Shown in pieces: positions 1 through 7,998 of a stretch of DNA of 64,000 nucleotides. This DNA comes from DASSKA01 sp963839365. Its GTDB lineage: Bacteria > Actinomycetota > Actinomycetes > Propionibacteriales > Nocardioidaceae. Under the pieces are notes generated by a model. That model saw only the letters and a list, made by a program, of their open reading frames with translations, was not told where the DNA came from and did not search any database. The DNA is taken from assembly GCA_963839365.1 (NCBI GenBank), contig CAWIUT010000001.1, forward strand, positions 744,001-808,000. The letters are read 5' to 3'. Position 1 is the stretch's first letter. Each line of letters starts with the position of its first letter. A program made the translations under genes and the position numbers.

Positions 1-355
1 CGAGGCCCTTCAGCACCCGGACCAGCCGCAGCACGAGCGCGGGGCCGGGGCGGCGACCGGACAGGCCACGCCGCTGCGCGACGGCCCGCACGTGGTCGAG
101 GGTCCGCCCCAGCCCGTCGGGCAGCTCGAGCGCGCCGCTGACGTAGGCCTGGGCCGCGCCGAGCTCGCCCGGGTGCCACAGGATCCGGCGCAGCGCGACG
201 GGGCCGCGCAGCAGCACCGTCGGCGCGTCGTCGGGTCCGGCGGTGGACCCGTCCCAGGCGGCGAGCCGCACCGGCAGCGGCCCGTCCAGGTAGCTGCCGA
301 GCACCTCGGCCAGCGCGGGCGCGACCAGGATGGGCTCGGGCGCGCGGATCGTCAC
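1..355 (-). CDS. Cyclopropane-fatty-acyl-phospholipid synthase family protein (N-terminal part, cut by window edge)
   Basis: Only the first ~118 residues are present; the gene runs off the left end before the SAM-binding domain. The visible part (starting VTIRAPEPILVAP, with LRRILWHPGELGAAQAYVSG further on) matches the N-terminal lipid-binding domain of CFA/mycolic-type methyltransferases, which methylate double bonds of phospholipid acyl chains. The GTG start overlaps the stop of the upstream DUF1365 gene (GTGA), so the two are translationally coupled. Gene order sigK-rskA-FAD oxidoreductase-DUF1365-CFA synthase is that of the mycobacterial sigK locus, where the equivalent gene is ufaA1. The family assignment rests on the N-terminus and this context; catalytic residues cannot be seen. 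Confidence 0.75.
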   Translation of the reverse strand, partial: MTIRAPEPILVAPALAEVLGSYLDGPLPVRLAAWDGSTAGPDDAPTVLLRGPVALRRILWHPGELGAAQAYVSGALELPDGLGRTLDHVRAVAQRRGLSGRRPGPALVLRLVRVLKGL

Positions 356-1068
356 TGGGTCTCCTCCTCGACGCCGTGGGGCGGGCGGGGCTGGACCGGC
401 AGCCGACGCAGCCACAGCCGGACCCCCTGGATCCGGATCCGCGCGGCGACGCGCAGCGGCTCCATCGGCCGGGTCAGCGCGGTCCGGAGCACGGCAGCGG
501 TCGTCGCCGGCCGGGCCCGTCCGCGCAGCGACGCGGAGAACGGCGGGCCGCCGTCGCGGTGCAGCGTGAGGCTCACGAAGACGTCCGCGCCCGGCTCGGG
601 GGCGTGTACGTCGTACCAGCCGCTCGTGTCGTTGAACGGCGACACGTACAGCCGCTTGCCGACCCGGGCCCGGCCCAGCTCGTCCGGGTGCACAACGTAG
701 GCGTGCCGGTCCCCATAGGTGTTGTGCACCTCGAGGACCACGCAGGCCAGCCGTTCGTCGGGGGTGTAGCACCAGAACACGCTGAGCGGGTTGAACACGT
801 AGCCGAGCACGCGGGCGTTGGCGAGCATCAGCACCCGGCCGCCGGTCAGGTCCACCCCGTGCGCGGCGAGCAGGTCCTCCAGGTTCGCGCGGATGCTGCG
901 GTCGGGGCCCCCGAGATGGTCGCGGGCCTCGAACCGGGCCAGCCGCCCGTGGTCGGGCAGCTCGTCGAGGTCGACCAGCCAGGCGTAGGAGCGGTAGGCG
1001 AACCGGTGCTGAACCGGGCCGCGGCGCTCGTGCCGGATCACGGTGTCGACCAGCCGGGGTGCGGTCAT
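352..1068 (-). CDS. DUF1365 domain-containing protein
   Basis: A 238-residue protein of the DUF1365 family, whose members almost always sit beside a CFA synthase and a FAD-dependent amine-oxidase-like protein. The trio is thought to modify unsaturated fatty acids, but this protein has no proven reaction. Recognisable family segments are the N-terminal HERRGPVQHRFAYRSYAWLV and the central NPLSVFWCYTPDE followed by VHNTYGDRHAYV. The ATG at 1068 was preferred over the in-frame GTG at 1074 because a GGGGAGGT ribosome-binding site lies just upstream and includes that GTG. The ATG overlaps the stop of the oxidoreductase gene (ATGA), so it is coupled to the sigK operon. Confidence 0.85.
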   Translation of the reverse strand: MTAPRLVDTVIRHERRGPVQHRFAYRSYAWLVDLDELPDHGRLARFEARDHLGGPDRSIRANLEDLLAAHGVDLTGGRVLMLANARVLGYVFNPLSVFWCYTPDERLACVVLEVHNTYGDRHAYVVHPDELGRARVGKRLYVSPFNDTSGWYDVHAPEPGADVFVSLTLHRDGGPPFSASLRGRARPATTAAVLRTALTRPMEPLRVAARIRIQGVRLWLRRLPVQPRPPHGVEEETQ

Positions 1069-2360
1069 CGCCACCTCCCCCCGAGGCTCAGCGCGGCGGC
1101 CGCTCCCGACCGGGCACCGTCCTCGTGGAACCCCCAGCCATGGTAGGCCCCGGCGAACCGGACCCTGGCCGTGTCGATCTCCGGAAACCGGCGCTGGGCG
1201 GCCCGGGAGGTCGCGGTGTAGAGCGGGTGCTCGTAGCGCATCTGGTCGATCACCGTGTTCGGGTCCACGAGGTCCTCACCCCCCAGTGTGAGCACCAGCC
1301 GGGGCGCACGGCCACCCCCCGGCCGGGTGTCCAGGCGGTGCAGGCGGGTCAGGTCGTAGCTCACCACCACCCGGTCGGCGCTCGGCCCTCGACGGAGGTA
1401 GTTCCACGACGCCCGCGCGCCCTCCGCGCGGGGGAGCAAGCTGGTGTCGGTGTGCAGCAGCGCGGTCTTCTGCGAGTACAGCAGCGCGCCGAGCACCTCC
1501 CGCTGGGCGGCGTGAGGCGCGGCCAGGAGCGTGAGCGCCTGGTGCGGGTGCGTCGCCACCACGGCCGCGTCGAACCGGTCTCGGTTGCCGTGCCGGTCGA
1601 CCACCTCGACGCCGTCGGCGTCCTCCCGCAGCGACACCACCGGCGCGTCCAGCCGCACCTCGGACAGTCCGGCGGCGAGCCGGTCGACGTACTGCTTGCT
1701 GCCGCCGACCACGGTGCGCCAGGTCGGTGAGCCGAACACGGTGAGCATCCCGTGGTGGTCCAGGAACCGGAACAGGTAGCGGGCCGGGTAGTCGAGGGCC
1801 ACGTCGGGAGCGCAGGACCACACGGCCGCCACCAGGGGAGTCATGAACCACTCGTGGAAGGCGGCCGAGTAGTCGCCGCTGTCGAGGAAGTCGGCCAGCG
1901 TCACCAGGTCCCGGTCGTCGTCGGGTCGGGCGAGCAGGGTGCGAGCGGCCCGGTGGAACCGCGGCACCTCGGAGAGCATCTTCAGGTACGCCGTACGGAC
2001 CAGGTTCCGCGGCTGCGCGAACAGCCCGCGGGGCCCCCGCGCCCCGGCATACTCCAGCCCGGACTCGACGCAGCGCACCGACATGCTCATGTCCGAGTCC
2101 TGGGTCCGCACTCCCAGCTCGTCGAACAGCCGGCACAACGTCGGGTAGGTCCGGTCGTTGTGCACGATGAAGCCGGTGTCGACGCTCACCGTCCGCCCGT
2201 CCCCGACGTCGACCAGGTGAGTGTCCGCGTGCCCGCCCAGCCTCCGGTCCGCCTCGTAGAGGACCACCTCGTGGCCGCGGGACAGCAGGTGCCCCGCCGT
2301 GAGCCCGGCGACCCCGCTGCCCACGACGGCCACCCGGCCGATCGGACCCGCTGTGCGCAT
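1065..2360 (-). CDS. FAD-dependent oxidoreductase (amine oxidase / phytoene-desaturase-like)
   Basis: About 431 residues. The N-terminus carries the dinucleotide-binding motif VAVVGSGVAGLTAGHLL followed by an acidic strand end (VVLYEADRRLGGHADTH), typical of FAD-binding amine oxidase/NAD(P)-binding proteins. The C-terminal end has the second FAD contact (VRFAGAYHGWGFHEDGARSG). It corresponds to the Rv0449c-type protein of mycobacteria and probably acts on acyl chains together with the DUF1365 and CFA synthase genes directly downstream; the substrate is inferred only from context. An ATG at 2360 preceded by AGGTG was chosen; a GTG at 2369 overlapping the rskA stop is the alternative. Confidence 0.85.
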   Translation of the reverse strand: MRTAGPIGRVAVVGSGVAGLTAGHLLSRGHEVVLYEADRRLGGHADTHLVDVGDGRTVSVDTGFIVHNDRTYPTLCRLFDELGVRTQDSDMSMSVRCVESGLEYAGARGPRGLFAQPRNLVRTAYLKMLSEVPRFHRAARTLLARPDDDRDLVTLADFLDSGDYSAAFHEWFMTPLVAAVWSCAPDVALDYPARYLFRFLDHHGMLTVFGSPTWRTVVGGSKQYVDRLAAGLSEVRLDAPVVSLREDADGVEVVDRHGNRDRFDAAVVATHPHQALTLLAAPHAAQREVLGALLYSQKTALLHTDTSLLPRAEGARASWNYLRRGPSADRVVVSYDLTRLHRLDTRPGGGRAPRLVLTLGGEDLVDPNTVIDQMRYEHPLYTATSRAAQRRFPEIDTARVRFAGAYHGWGFHEDGARSGAAAALSLGGRWR

Positions 2361-2365
2361 CCGGC

Positions 2366-3070
2366 TCACACCTGGCTGGGTCGGAGCACCACGATCGGCT
2401 GCGTGGTGGGCTGCCGGGACCCGCCGGCCGGCTCGATGGTGATCGCCACCCGGGCCGTTCGCGCGGGCATCGGCATCGCGCGTCCGGCCTGCGGGTCCTT
2501 CACCAGCCCGTCGGACCGGGGCGGCCCTCCGGCGAGGGTCCACAGCTGGTAGACCTGAGCCTTGCTCAGCTGCGGCAGCTGGTGGGTGTCCACCGCCATC
2601 TGGTTCAGGTCGCGGGAGACCGCGACCTTCAGCGTGCCGCCGTTGCTGGTGTGCACCTGCACGCTCTGCACGTCGGGAGCCTGGAACACCGCAGCCACGG
2701 GTTGCGCCAGCTGGGGACCACGCAGCACCTGGCTGGTCACCGCTCCGGCGATCAGTGCCAGCACCGCCGCGGCTGCCCCGACCAGCGCCCAAAGCCGTCG
2801 GCGCGAGCGCTGCCGCGGCGACTGGTCGACCAACGGCGGCAGCTGCGGCTGCCGCCGGGCCGCCTGCATGACCCGCGACTTCAGGGTTGCCGGAGGCGTC
2901 GCCGCCTCCGAGGCGCCCATCGACGCAGCCGCCTCCCGGAGCTCACGCACCTCGTCGCGGCATGCCGGGCACTCGGCCATGTGCCGCTCGAACTCCCGGG
3001 CCTCGTCGGGCGCGAGAGCGTCGAGCGCGTAGGCGCCGGAGAGGGTGTGCAGATCGCTCGTCACGCTCAT
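2366..3070 (-). CDS. rskA: Anti-sigma-K factor RskA
   Basis: A 234-residue membrane anti-sigma factor. The N-terminal cytoplasmic domain (about residues 1-90) contains the zinc-binding anti-sigma motif HMAECPACRDEV (H-x3-C-x2-C). One transmembrane helix follows near residue 105-125 (LWALVGAAAAVLALIAGAV), then an extracytoplasmic RskA C-terminal domain. RskA-type proteins hold their ECF sigma factor at the membrane and release it on regulated proteolysis. The ATG overlaps the sigK stop (ATGA), which fits the near-equal production needed for a sigma/anti-sigma pair. The domain order and pairing leave little doubt about the role; the inducing signal is unknown. Confidence 0.9.
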   Translation of the reverse strand: MSVTSDLHTLSGAYALDALAPDEAREFERHMAECPACRDEVRELREAAASMGASEAATPPATLKSRVMQAARRQPQLPPLVDQSPRQRSRRRLWALVGAAAAVLALIAGAVTSQVLRGPQLAQPVAAVFQAPDVQSVQVHTSNGGTLKVAVSRDLNQMAVDTHQLPQLSKAQVYQLWTLAGGPPRSDGLVKDPQAGRAMPMPARTARVAITIEPAGGSRQPTTQPIVVLRPSQV

Positions 3071-3651
3071 CACGCCCCCTGCAGGCAGTCTCGGAGCCGG
3101 ATGAGTCCATCCCTCATCCGGGTCTTGATGGTCGCGAGCGGCCGGTCCAGCAGCCCGGCGACCTCCGGGTAGGTGTAGCCGTTGAAGTAGGCCAGCCGTA
3201 CCGACTCGAGCTGGAGGTCGGACAACGTCTCCAGGCAGTCCCGGACAGCGCCGTGCTCCTCGGCCAGGATCAGGCCGTCCCCGGGGGCGGCGTCGTGCTG
3301 GTGCCGGTCCGAGGGGGAACGCTCGGCGTACCGCTTCTCGGTCTCGCTGCGACGCACCGCATCGACGGCGCGTCGGTGGGTGATCGTCATGACCCACGTC
3401 TTGGCCTTGCCCCGGCCGCGGTCGAACCGCGGAGCCTTCCGCCACACCTCGAGGAACACCTCTTGTGCGACGTCCTCTGCCCGGTCCGGGTCCCGCACCA
3501 CGCGGCGGGCGAGCCCGTAGACGGCCGCCGCCAGCTCGTCGTACAGGCGGTCGAACGCGGTGGCGTCCCCCCGGGCGACCTGGGCGAGGAGGCCGTCGAC
3601 GTCGCCGCCCCCCTCGCCGTGGACCAGCCTCAGCCCCGGCTCAGTGCTCAT
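3070..3651 (-). CDS. sigK: ECF RNA polymerase sigma factor SigK
   Basis: A 193-residue ECF sigma factor. Region 2 (about residues 25-95) includes FDRLYDELAAAVYGLARRVV, the core-binding DRAEDVAQEVFLEVWRKAP, and WVMTITHRRAVDAVRR. Region 4 (about residues 135-190) carries the -35-recognition helix-turn-helix (LRLAYFNGYTYPEVAGLLDRP-type segment, then IKTRMRDGLIRLRDCL). It is the first gene of the operon with rskA and three lipid-modification genes, matching the mycobacterial sigK locus. The 170-bp upstream region should hold the operon promoter; I found no convincing copy of the published mycobacterial SigK consensus there, so autoregulation is unproven. Confidence 0.9.
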   Translation of the reverse strand: MSTEPGLRLVHGEGGGDVDGLLAQVARGDATAFDRLYDELAAAVYGLARRVVRDPDRAEDVAQEVFLEVWRKAPRFDRGRGKAKTWVMTITHRRAVDAVRRSETEKRYAERSPSDRHQHDAAPGDGLILAEEHGAVRDCLETLSDLQLESVRLAYFNGYTYPEVAGLLDRPLATIKTRMRDGLIRLRDCLQGA

Positions 3652-3797
3652 CTGTCCTCCTGCCTCGCCCGCTCCACCGTCGGGTCCTCACTGGTTCGCA
3701 GGAGAACACCCCCTGGACTGGTCGTGCACCCAGCCGTCGGGTGGGCCGTGGAGACAGCCACATCATGGCGTCCGGATCCTCCCCGTGTCGCCACGAT

Positions 3798-3841
3798 GTC
3801 ATTCCTGCGCTCCCGCGGCGTCATTCCTGCGCTCCCGTGGC
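3798..3841. repeat. Two tandem copies of a 22-bp unit
   Basis: Two adjacent 22-bp units, 3798-3819 and 3820-3841, both beginning GTCATTCCTGCGCTCCCG and differing at one base (C versus T at unit position 19). The second copy contains the last codons and stop of the sortase gene; the first lies in the spacer ahead of sigK. This looks like a short local duplication at the 3' end of the sortase gene. Confidence 0.9.
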
Positions 3842-4555
3842 GGCCGTGCCGTGTCCGCGCCGATGCACCGCGGTCAGGTGCGCGAACACCACCTCGTCCC
3901 CCACGTGGTGGTGGATCGACTCCACGAAGTCGCTGCAGGTGATCAGCCGCAGCTGGGGAGTGGACAGGTCGCGGCCTCCGTACACCAGCCGGGTGGGGAA
4001 GCGGGCCTTCTTGAAGTCACGGACCGCGTTCACCGTGAACACCACGGTCACCCCGTCCCGTCTCTGGATGCGCACCTTGTCGCCGTCCTGCACGTCACCC
4101 AGCTTGAAGAACACCGACGGTCCGTCGACGCTGTCGACATGGCCGAGCAGGACCGACGGCCCCGGCTGCCCCGGGGTGGGCGACTGCCCGTACCAGGCGA
4201 CCGTGTTCAGCCGCGGGCCCGGCTGCGGCACCCCGAGCGCTCCCGAGGGGGTCTTCCCGATCGGGAAGACCTTGGAGGAGACCCCGATCGCCGGGATCGC
4301 GAGGTGAACTGGCATGGACGCGTCGAGGGGGCTGGTCCGCTCGCTCGCGGCCTGCTCAGGGCTGGCTTCACCTGGCGCCGGGATCGTCGAGGGGGCCGGG
4401 GGGCCTTCGACCGCGATGCGCCCCTGAGGACGCGGGGTGGGTGCGCTCACCTGGGCGTGCCAGGCGTACCCGATCAGAGCGAGACCGGCCACGGCGGCCA
4501 CCAGGGCGGTGACGCCCCGGCGGCCGCCGAGCAGCCTCATGATCTGCTTCACCAC
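3821..4555 (-). CDS. Class F-like sortase, membrane anchored
   Basis: About 244 residues. A short basic N-terminus precedes one transmembrane helix (GVTALVAAVAGLALIGYAW), then a proline-rich linker and a sortase beta-barrel from about residue 80. The catalytic His lies in VLLGHVDSVDG and the catalytic Cys in LRLITCSD, so it should be a transpeptidase acting on secreted proteins at the outer membrane face. After the Cys, the strand that normally supplies the catalytic Arg reads HHHVGDEVVFAHL with no arginine, which is unusual. The neighbour 9 bp upstream encodes a secreted CHRD protein with a C-terminal membrane helix and basic tail, the likely substrate. The start is uncertain: GTG at 4555 or ATG at 4540, neither with a strong ribosome-binding site. 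Confidence 0.8.
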   Translation of the reverse strand: MVKQIMRLLGGRRGVTALVAAVAGLALIGYAWHAQVSAPTPRPQGRIAVEGPPAPSTIPAPGEASPEQAASERTSPLDASMPVHLAIPAIGVSSKVFPIGKTPSGALGVPQPGPRLNTVAWYGQSPTPGQPGPSVLLGHVDSVDGPSVFFKLGDVQDGDKVRIQRRDGVTVVFTVNAVRDFKKARFPTRLVYGGRDLSTPQLRLITCSDFVESIHHHVGDEVVFAHLTAVHRRGHGTAATGAQE

Positions 4556-4564
4556 AGCGGCGGG

Positions 4565-5338
4565 TCAGCGGACCTTCGCAGCGGTCCGCTTGCGAGAGGC
4601 GAACAGCGCGCCGCCTCCGGCAACCAGGACGCCACCGGCCGCGAACAGGCCGAGGTCCTCGACGCCACCGGTCGAGCCGTTACCGGTCGCCACTCCGCCC
4701 GTGGGCATCGCGGACAGTGGGCCGCACAGCGCAGGGGCCGTCGCGGCGAGCGGGAGGCTCGGCACCAGGGGGCTCTTCTCGTTCTGCGCCTTCTTGCTCA
4801 ACGTCGACGGGTCGAGCCCGTGCACGACGACGACACCGGTGCCGGAGTTCAACGACTGCGCAGTGGCGTGGTTGAGCGTGAAGGTGCGGTGGTAGTTCGC
4901 GCTGCCACCGGAGGGCGCCACCTTGATGTTGGTGGCAGCGTTCGGGCTGGTGTCGCCCTTGGTGGAAAGCGTGGTCCCGACCGCGCCGTAGTCCGGCTGG
5001 CCCTCGGGCGTGGAGATCACGCCGTCGCCGTTCTTGTCGTCACTCATGGTCGGGCAGGTGCCGTTCGCGGCGATGTGGATGTGCTGCACGTGCGGGAAGG
5101 GGCCGCCGCTGAACGTCGTCGCCAGGCCGCTGTAGTTCAGGTCGACGGTCGCCCGGTCGCCCTGAACGGTGACCGTCGCCATCCCCGAACCCCCCGAGCC
5201 GTTCACCGGGTTCAGCGTCGCCTGGTACGACGTACCGGAGTCGGCGTGCGCCGCGGCCGGCATCAAGGCGAGCGGCATGGCAGCAGCCGCCAACGGGATC
5301 AGTGTCTTCAAGGTCTTGCGCAAGGTTCGTCCTTCCAT
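4565..5338 (-). CDS. Secreted CHRD-domain protein with C-terminal membrane anchor
   Basis: A 257-residue protein. A signal peptide (basic MEGRTLRKTLK, hydrophobic core, cleavage near AAAHA) precedes a CHRD (chordin-type) domain with VTVQGDRATVDLNYSGL and the histidine-rich FPHVQHIHIAANGTCP. A Ca-binding-like DDKNGDGVIS stretch follows. The C-terminus has a glycine-rich spacer, a hydrophobic helix (LGLFAAGGVLVAGGGALF) and a basic tail SRKRTAAKVR, the layout of a sortase substrate, but no LPXTG; the nearest candidate is MPTGG. It sits directly upstream of a sortase gene and divergent from the NYN gene. Probably a cell-surface protein; no enzymatic role is known for the domain. Confidence 0.8.
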   Translation of the reverse strand: MEGRTLRKTLKTLIPLAAAAMPLALMPAAAHADSGTSYQATLNPVNGSGGSGMATVTVQGDRATVDLNYSGLATTFSGGPFPHVQHIHIAANGTCPTMSDDKNGDGVISTPEGQPDYGAVGTTLSTKGDTSPNAATNIKVAPSGGSANYHRTFTLNHATAQSLNSGTGVVVVHGLDPSTLSKKAQNEKSPLVPSLPLAATAPALCGPLSAMPTGGVATGNGSTGGVEDLGLFAAGGVLVAGGGALFASRKRTAAKVR

Positions 5339-5469
5339 CGCAACCGATGCCCCCGGCGATCGACTGCGCGAGCCGCCGAAGGAGCCTTCTCACCCGTCGT
5401 TCGGACCGACCTGCCCTCCGGATTGGTCAGATCGGCGAGAACGCATCACCACCCCCTTACGCTCGTGGG

Positions 5470-5838
5470 GTGCGAGTGCTCATCGTCGACGGCGCGAACG
5501 TGGTCGGCAGCCGCCCGAACGGCTGGTGGCGGGACCGCGCCGGCGCGGCTCGGCGGCTGCACGACGCCATGGCGAGGACGGACCTGGGCTACCACGAGGT
5601 GCTGCTCGTCCTCGAGGGCGCAGCCAAGCGCGGCCGGCCGGTCGGGGAGTACGGCGGGGTCCGAACGGTGCACGCGCCAGGGTCAGGCGACGACGAGATC
5701 GTCGAGGTGACCCGCGAGCGCCGGGCTGACGGCCATGAGGTCGTGGTGGTCACCGCCGACCGCGGCCTGCGTGGGCGGGTGGCCGCGACCGGCGCGAGCT
5801 ACGTCGGCCCGAACTGGCTGTGGGAGCGGCTCTCCTGA
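5470..5838 (+). CDS. NYN-domain (YacP-like) RNA-binding nuclease
   Basis: A 122-residue protein beginning VRVLIVDGANVVGSRPNGWW, the hallmark first strand of the NYN/YacP PIN-like fold with its metal-binding aspartate in VDGAN. A second acidic cluster (GSGDDEIVE) and VVVVTADRGLRGRV complete the family pattern. Such proteins are predicted metal-dependent ribonucleases. Start choice: a -10-like TACGCT at 5458-5463 places the transcript start about at the GTG of 5470, suggesting a leaderless message; longer readings upstream lack similarity to the family. Confidence 0.82.
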   Translation: MRVLIVDGANVVGSRPNGWWRDRAGAARRLHDAMARTDLGYHEVLLVLEGAAKRGRPVGEYGGVRTVHAPGSGDDEIVEVTRERRADGHEVVVVTADRGLRGRVAATGASYVGPNWLWERLS

Positions 5839-5923
5839 GCCAGTGACTCGTGTCACATCCTGCCGCGACGGAAGAGTGCTCCCAGCACTCACCGGGAGAC
5901 ACAGGGCGGGCACCGATATGACT

Positions 5924-5943
5924 CTTACGTTACGTCACGTTAG
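5924..5943. promoter_or_regulatory. Imperfect 20-bp palindrome, candidate MerR operator
   Basis: CTTACGTTACGTCACGTTAG reads the same on both strands at 16 of 20 positions. It lies 39 bp ahead of the merR start. MerR proteins bind such dyads in their own promoters; the role here is inferred from position and symmetry. Confidence 0.5.
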
Positions 5944-5982
5944 CCTGGGAGGCGTCCTACCGTCGAGAGAAGGTCGCCAGTC

Positions 5983-6393
5983 GTGGCCCTCCAGCACATG
6001 CAGATCGGCGAGGTGGCCGAGCAGACCGGGTTGAGCATGAGGACCATCCGCTACTACGAGGAGGTGGGCCTGGTCACGCCGTCGTCGCGAACGACCGGCG
6101 GGTTCCGGCTCTACTCCGACCTCGACGTGGCGCGGCTTCGTCTCATCATGAGGATGAAGCGGGTGGAGTTCTCCCTCGAGGAGACCAAGGATGTGCTCGG
6201 TCTCCTGGACGCACTGGAACAGGGGCACGGCTCCACCGACGCGAGCGTGCTGGAGCGGCTCCAGATGTACCACGAGCTCGCTGACGCTCGAGTGGCGTCG
6301 CTGCGCGAGCAGCTGGAGGTCGCCGAGGGCTTCGCCTCGGACCTGCGGCGGGAGATCTCACGACAGAAGAGGCTGGGGAGGCAGAGCAGGTGA
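5983..6393 (+). CDS. MerR family transcriptional regulator
   Basis: A 136-residue regulator. The N-terminal winged helix-turn-helix spans about residues 6-75 (MQIGEVAEQTGLSMRTIRYY, then EEVGLVTPSSRTTGGFRLYS). A long coiled-coil dimerisation helix follows (LERLQMYHELADARVASLREQLEVAEGF) and there is no cysteine cluster, so this is not a metal sensor. GTG at 5983 is preceded by GAGAAGG. Its stop overlaps the start of prfC (GTGA), making merR-prfC-MFS one transcription unit. The upstream palindrome suggests autoregulation. The ligand is unknown. Confidence 0.9.
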   Translation: MALQHMQIGEVAEQTGLSMRTIRYYEEVGLVTPSSRTTGGFRLYSDLDVARLRLIMRMKRVEFSLEETKDVLGLLDALEQGHGSTDASVLERLQMYHELADARVASLREQLEVAEGFASDLRREISRQKRLGRQSR

Positions 6394-7998
6394 GCGCGAC
6401 GGCGACACAGTCCGTCACCGACGGCGAGATCACCGGGGAGGCGCGGAGGCGGCGTACCTTCGCGGTGATCAGCCACCCGGACGCCGGCAAGTCCACGCTG
6501 ACCGAGGCCCTGGCTCTGCACGCCGAGGTGATCTCGCAGGCCGGTGCGGTGCACGGCAAGGCCGGCCGCAAGGGCACGGTCTCGGACTGGATGGAGATGG
6601 AGCGGGCCCGCGGCATCTCCATCACCTCGGCGGCACTTCAGTTCGCCTACGGCGAGCACGTGGTCAACCTGGTCGACACCCCGGGGCACGCCGACTTCTC
6701 CGAGGACACCTACCGGGTGCTGTCCGCCGTCGACGCAGCCGTGATGCTGGTCGACGCCGCGCGCGGCCTCGAGCCGCAGACCCTGAAGCTGTTCCAGGTG
6801 TGCCGGCACCGCGGCATCCCGGTGATCACGGTGATCAACAAGTGGGACCGGCCCGGACGGGAGGCGCTGGAGCTGCTGGACGAGATCGAGCAGCGGATCG
6901 GCCTGCACCCCACACCGCTGACCTGGCCGGTCGGTATCGCCGGCGACTTCCGTGGCGTGCTGGACCGGGCCACCGGCCGGTTCGTGGAGTTCACCCGGAC
7001 CGCGGGCGGGGCGACCCGCGCGCCGGAGCGGCACGTCGACGCCGACGAGGCCCGGGAGAGGGTCGGCGACCCTTGGGTCACCGCGGAGGAGGAGGTCGCC
7101 CTGCTCAGCGCCGACGGCGCCGTGCACGACGAGGAGCTGTTCCTGGAGGGCGTGACCACCCCGGTGCTGTTCGCGTCCGCGATCTTGAACTTCGGCGTGG
7201 CCCAGCTGCTGGACACCCTGGTCACCATCGCCCCGGCACCCGCGCCCACGCCCGACCGCGACGGTGGGGTCCGGGCACTCGAGGACCCGTTCAGCGCCTT
7301 CGTGTTCAAGGTGCAGGCCGGCATGGACTCCGCGCACCGCGACCGGCTCGCGTACGCCCGGGTCTGCTCCGGGGTGTTCCAGCGCGGCATGGTGACCACG
7401 CACGCCGAGACCGGACGGCCGTTCGCCACCAAGTACGCCCAGGCGGTCTTCGGGCGGGAGCGTTCGGTGGTGGACGTCGCGTATCCCGGCGACATCATCG
7501 GGCTGGTCAACGCCTCGGCGCTGCGGGTCGGGGACACCATCTTCGCCGAGCAGCCGGTGTGCTACCCGCCCATCGCCAGCTTCGCTCCGGAGCACTTCGC
7601 CGTTGTCCGGGCGAAGGACACCAGCCGCTACAAGCAGTTTCGGCGCGGCATCGAGCAGCTCGACCAGGAAGGCGTGGTCCAGGTCCTCCGCTCCGACCTG
7701 CGCGGGGACCAGGCGCCTGTGCTGGCGGCGGTGGGACCGATGCAGTTCGAGGTGGCCGCGCAGCGGTTGGAGACCGAGTTCAAGGCTCCCGTGCGGCTCG
7801 AGCAGCTCAGCTACACGGTGGCCCGTCGTACCCGACCCGAGGACGTCGTTCGAGCTCAACGCCGCTCGCGGCGTCGAGGTGCTGCAGCGTGGTGACGGCG
7901 CCCTGCTCGCCCTGTTCCCCGACCGCTGGCGGATCCGTTCGGTCGAGCGCGACAACCCGGGCGTCATGCTCGAACCACTGGTCGCGGGTGAGAGTTGA
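6390..7998 (+). CDS. prfC: Peptide chain release factor 3, disrupted by a frameshift near the C-terminus
   Basis: RF3 is a translational GTPase that removes RF1/RF2 from the ribosome after termination. The G domain is clear: SHPDAGKSTL (P-loop), RGISITSAA (switch I), VDTPGHADF (switch II) and INKWDRPG. The later SRYKQFRRGIEQLDQEGVVQV and the PMQFEVAAQRLE segment match domains II-III. Read straight, the frame stops at 7895 with an unrelated tail. Dropping one C from the CCC at 7831-7833 restores YTVARRTDPRTSFELNAARG and the family C-terminus to a stop at 7998, about 535 residues, the usual RF3 length. It is therefore either a sequencing error or a mutation replacing about the last 55 residues. 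The downstream MFS start overlaps the restored stop, supporting the corrected frame. Confidence 0.88.

Noticed and set aside
3652..3797. SigK-consensus promoter ahead of sigK
   Set aside because: No match to the mycobacterial CCATCC / CCGAAT type elements at a sensible spacing.
3560..5710. Plus-strand 716-codon frame opposite sortase and CHRD genes
   Set aside because: No similarity to any family; the minus strand carries signal peptide, sortase motifs and CHRD domain.
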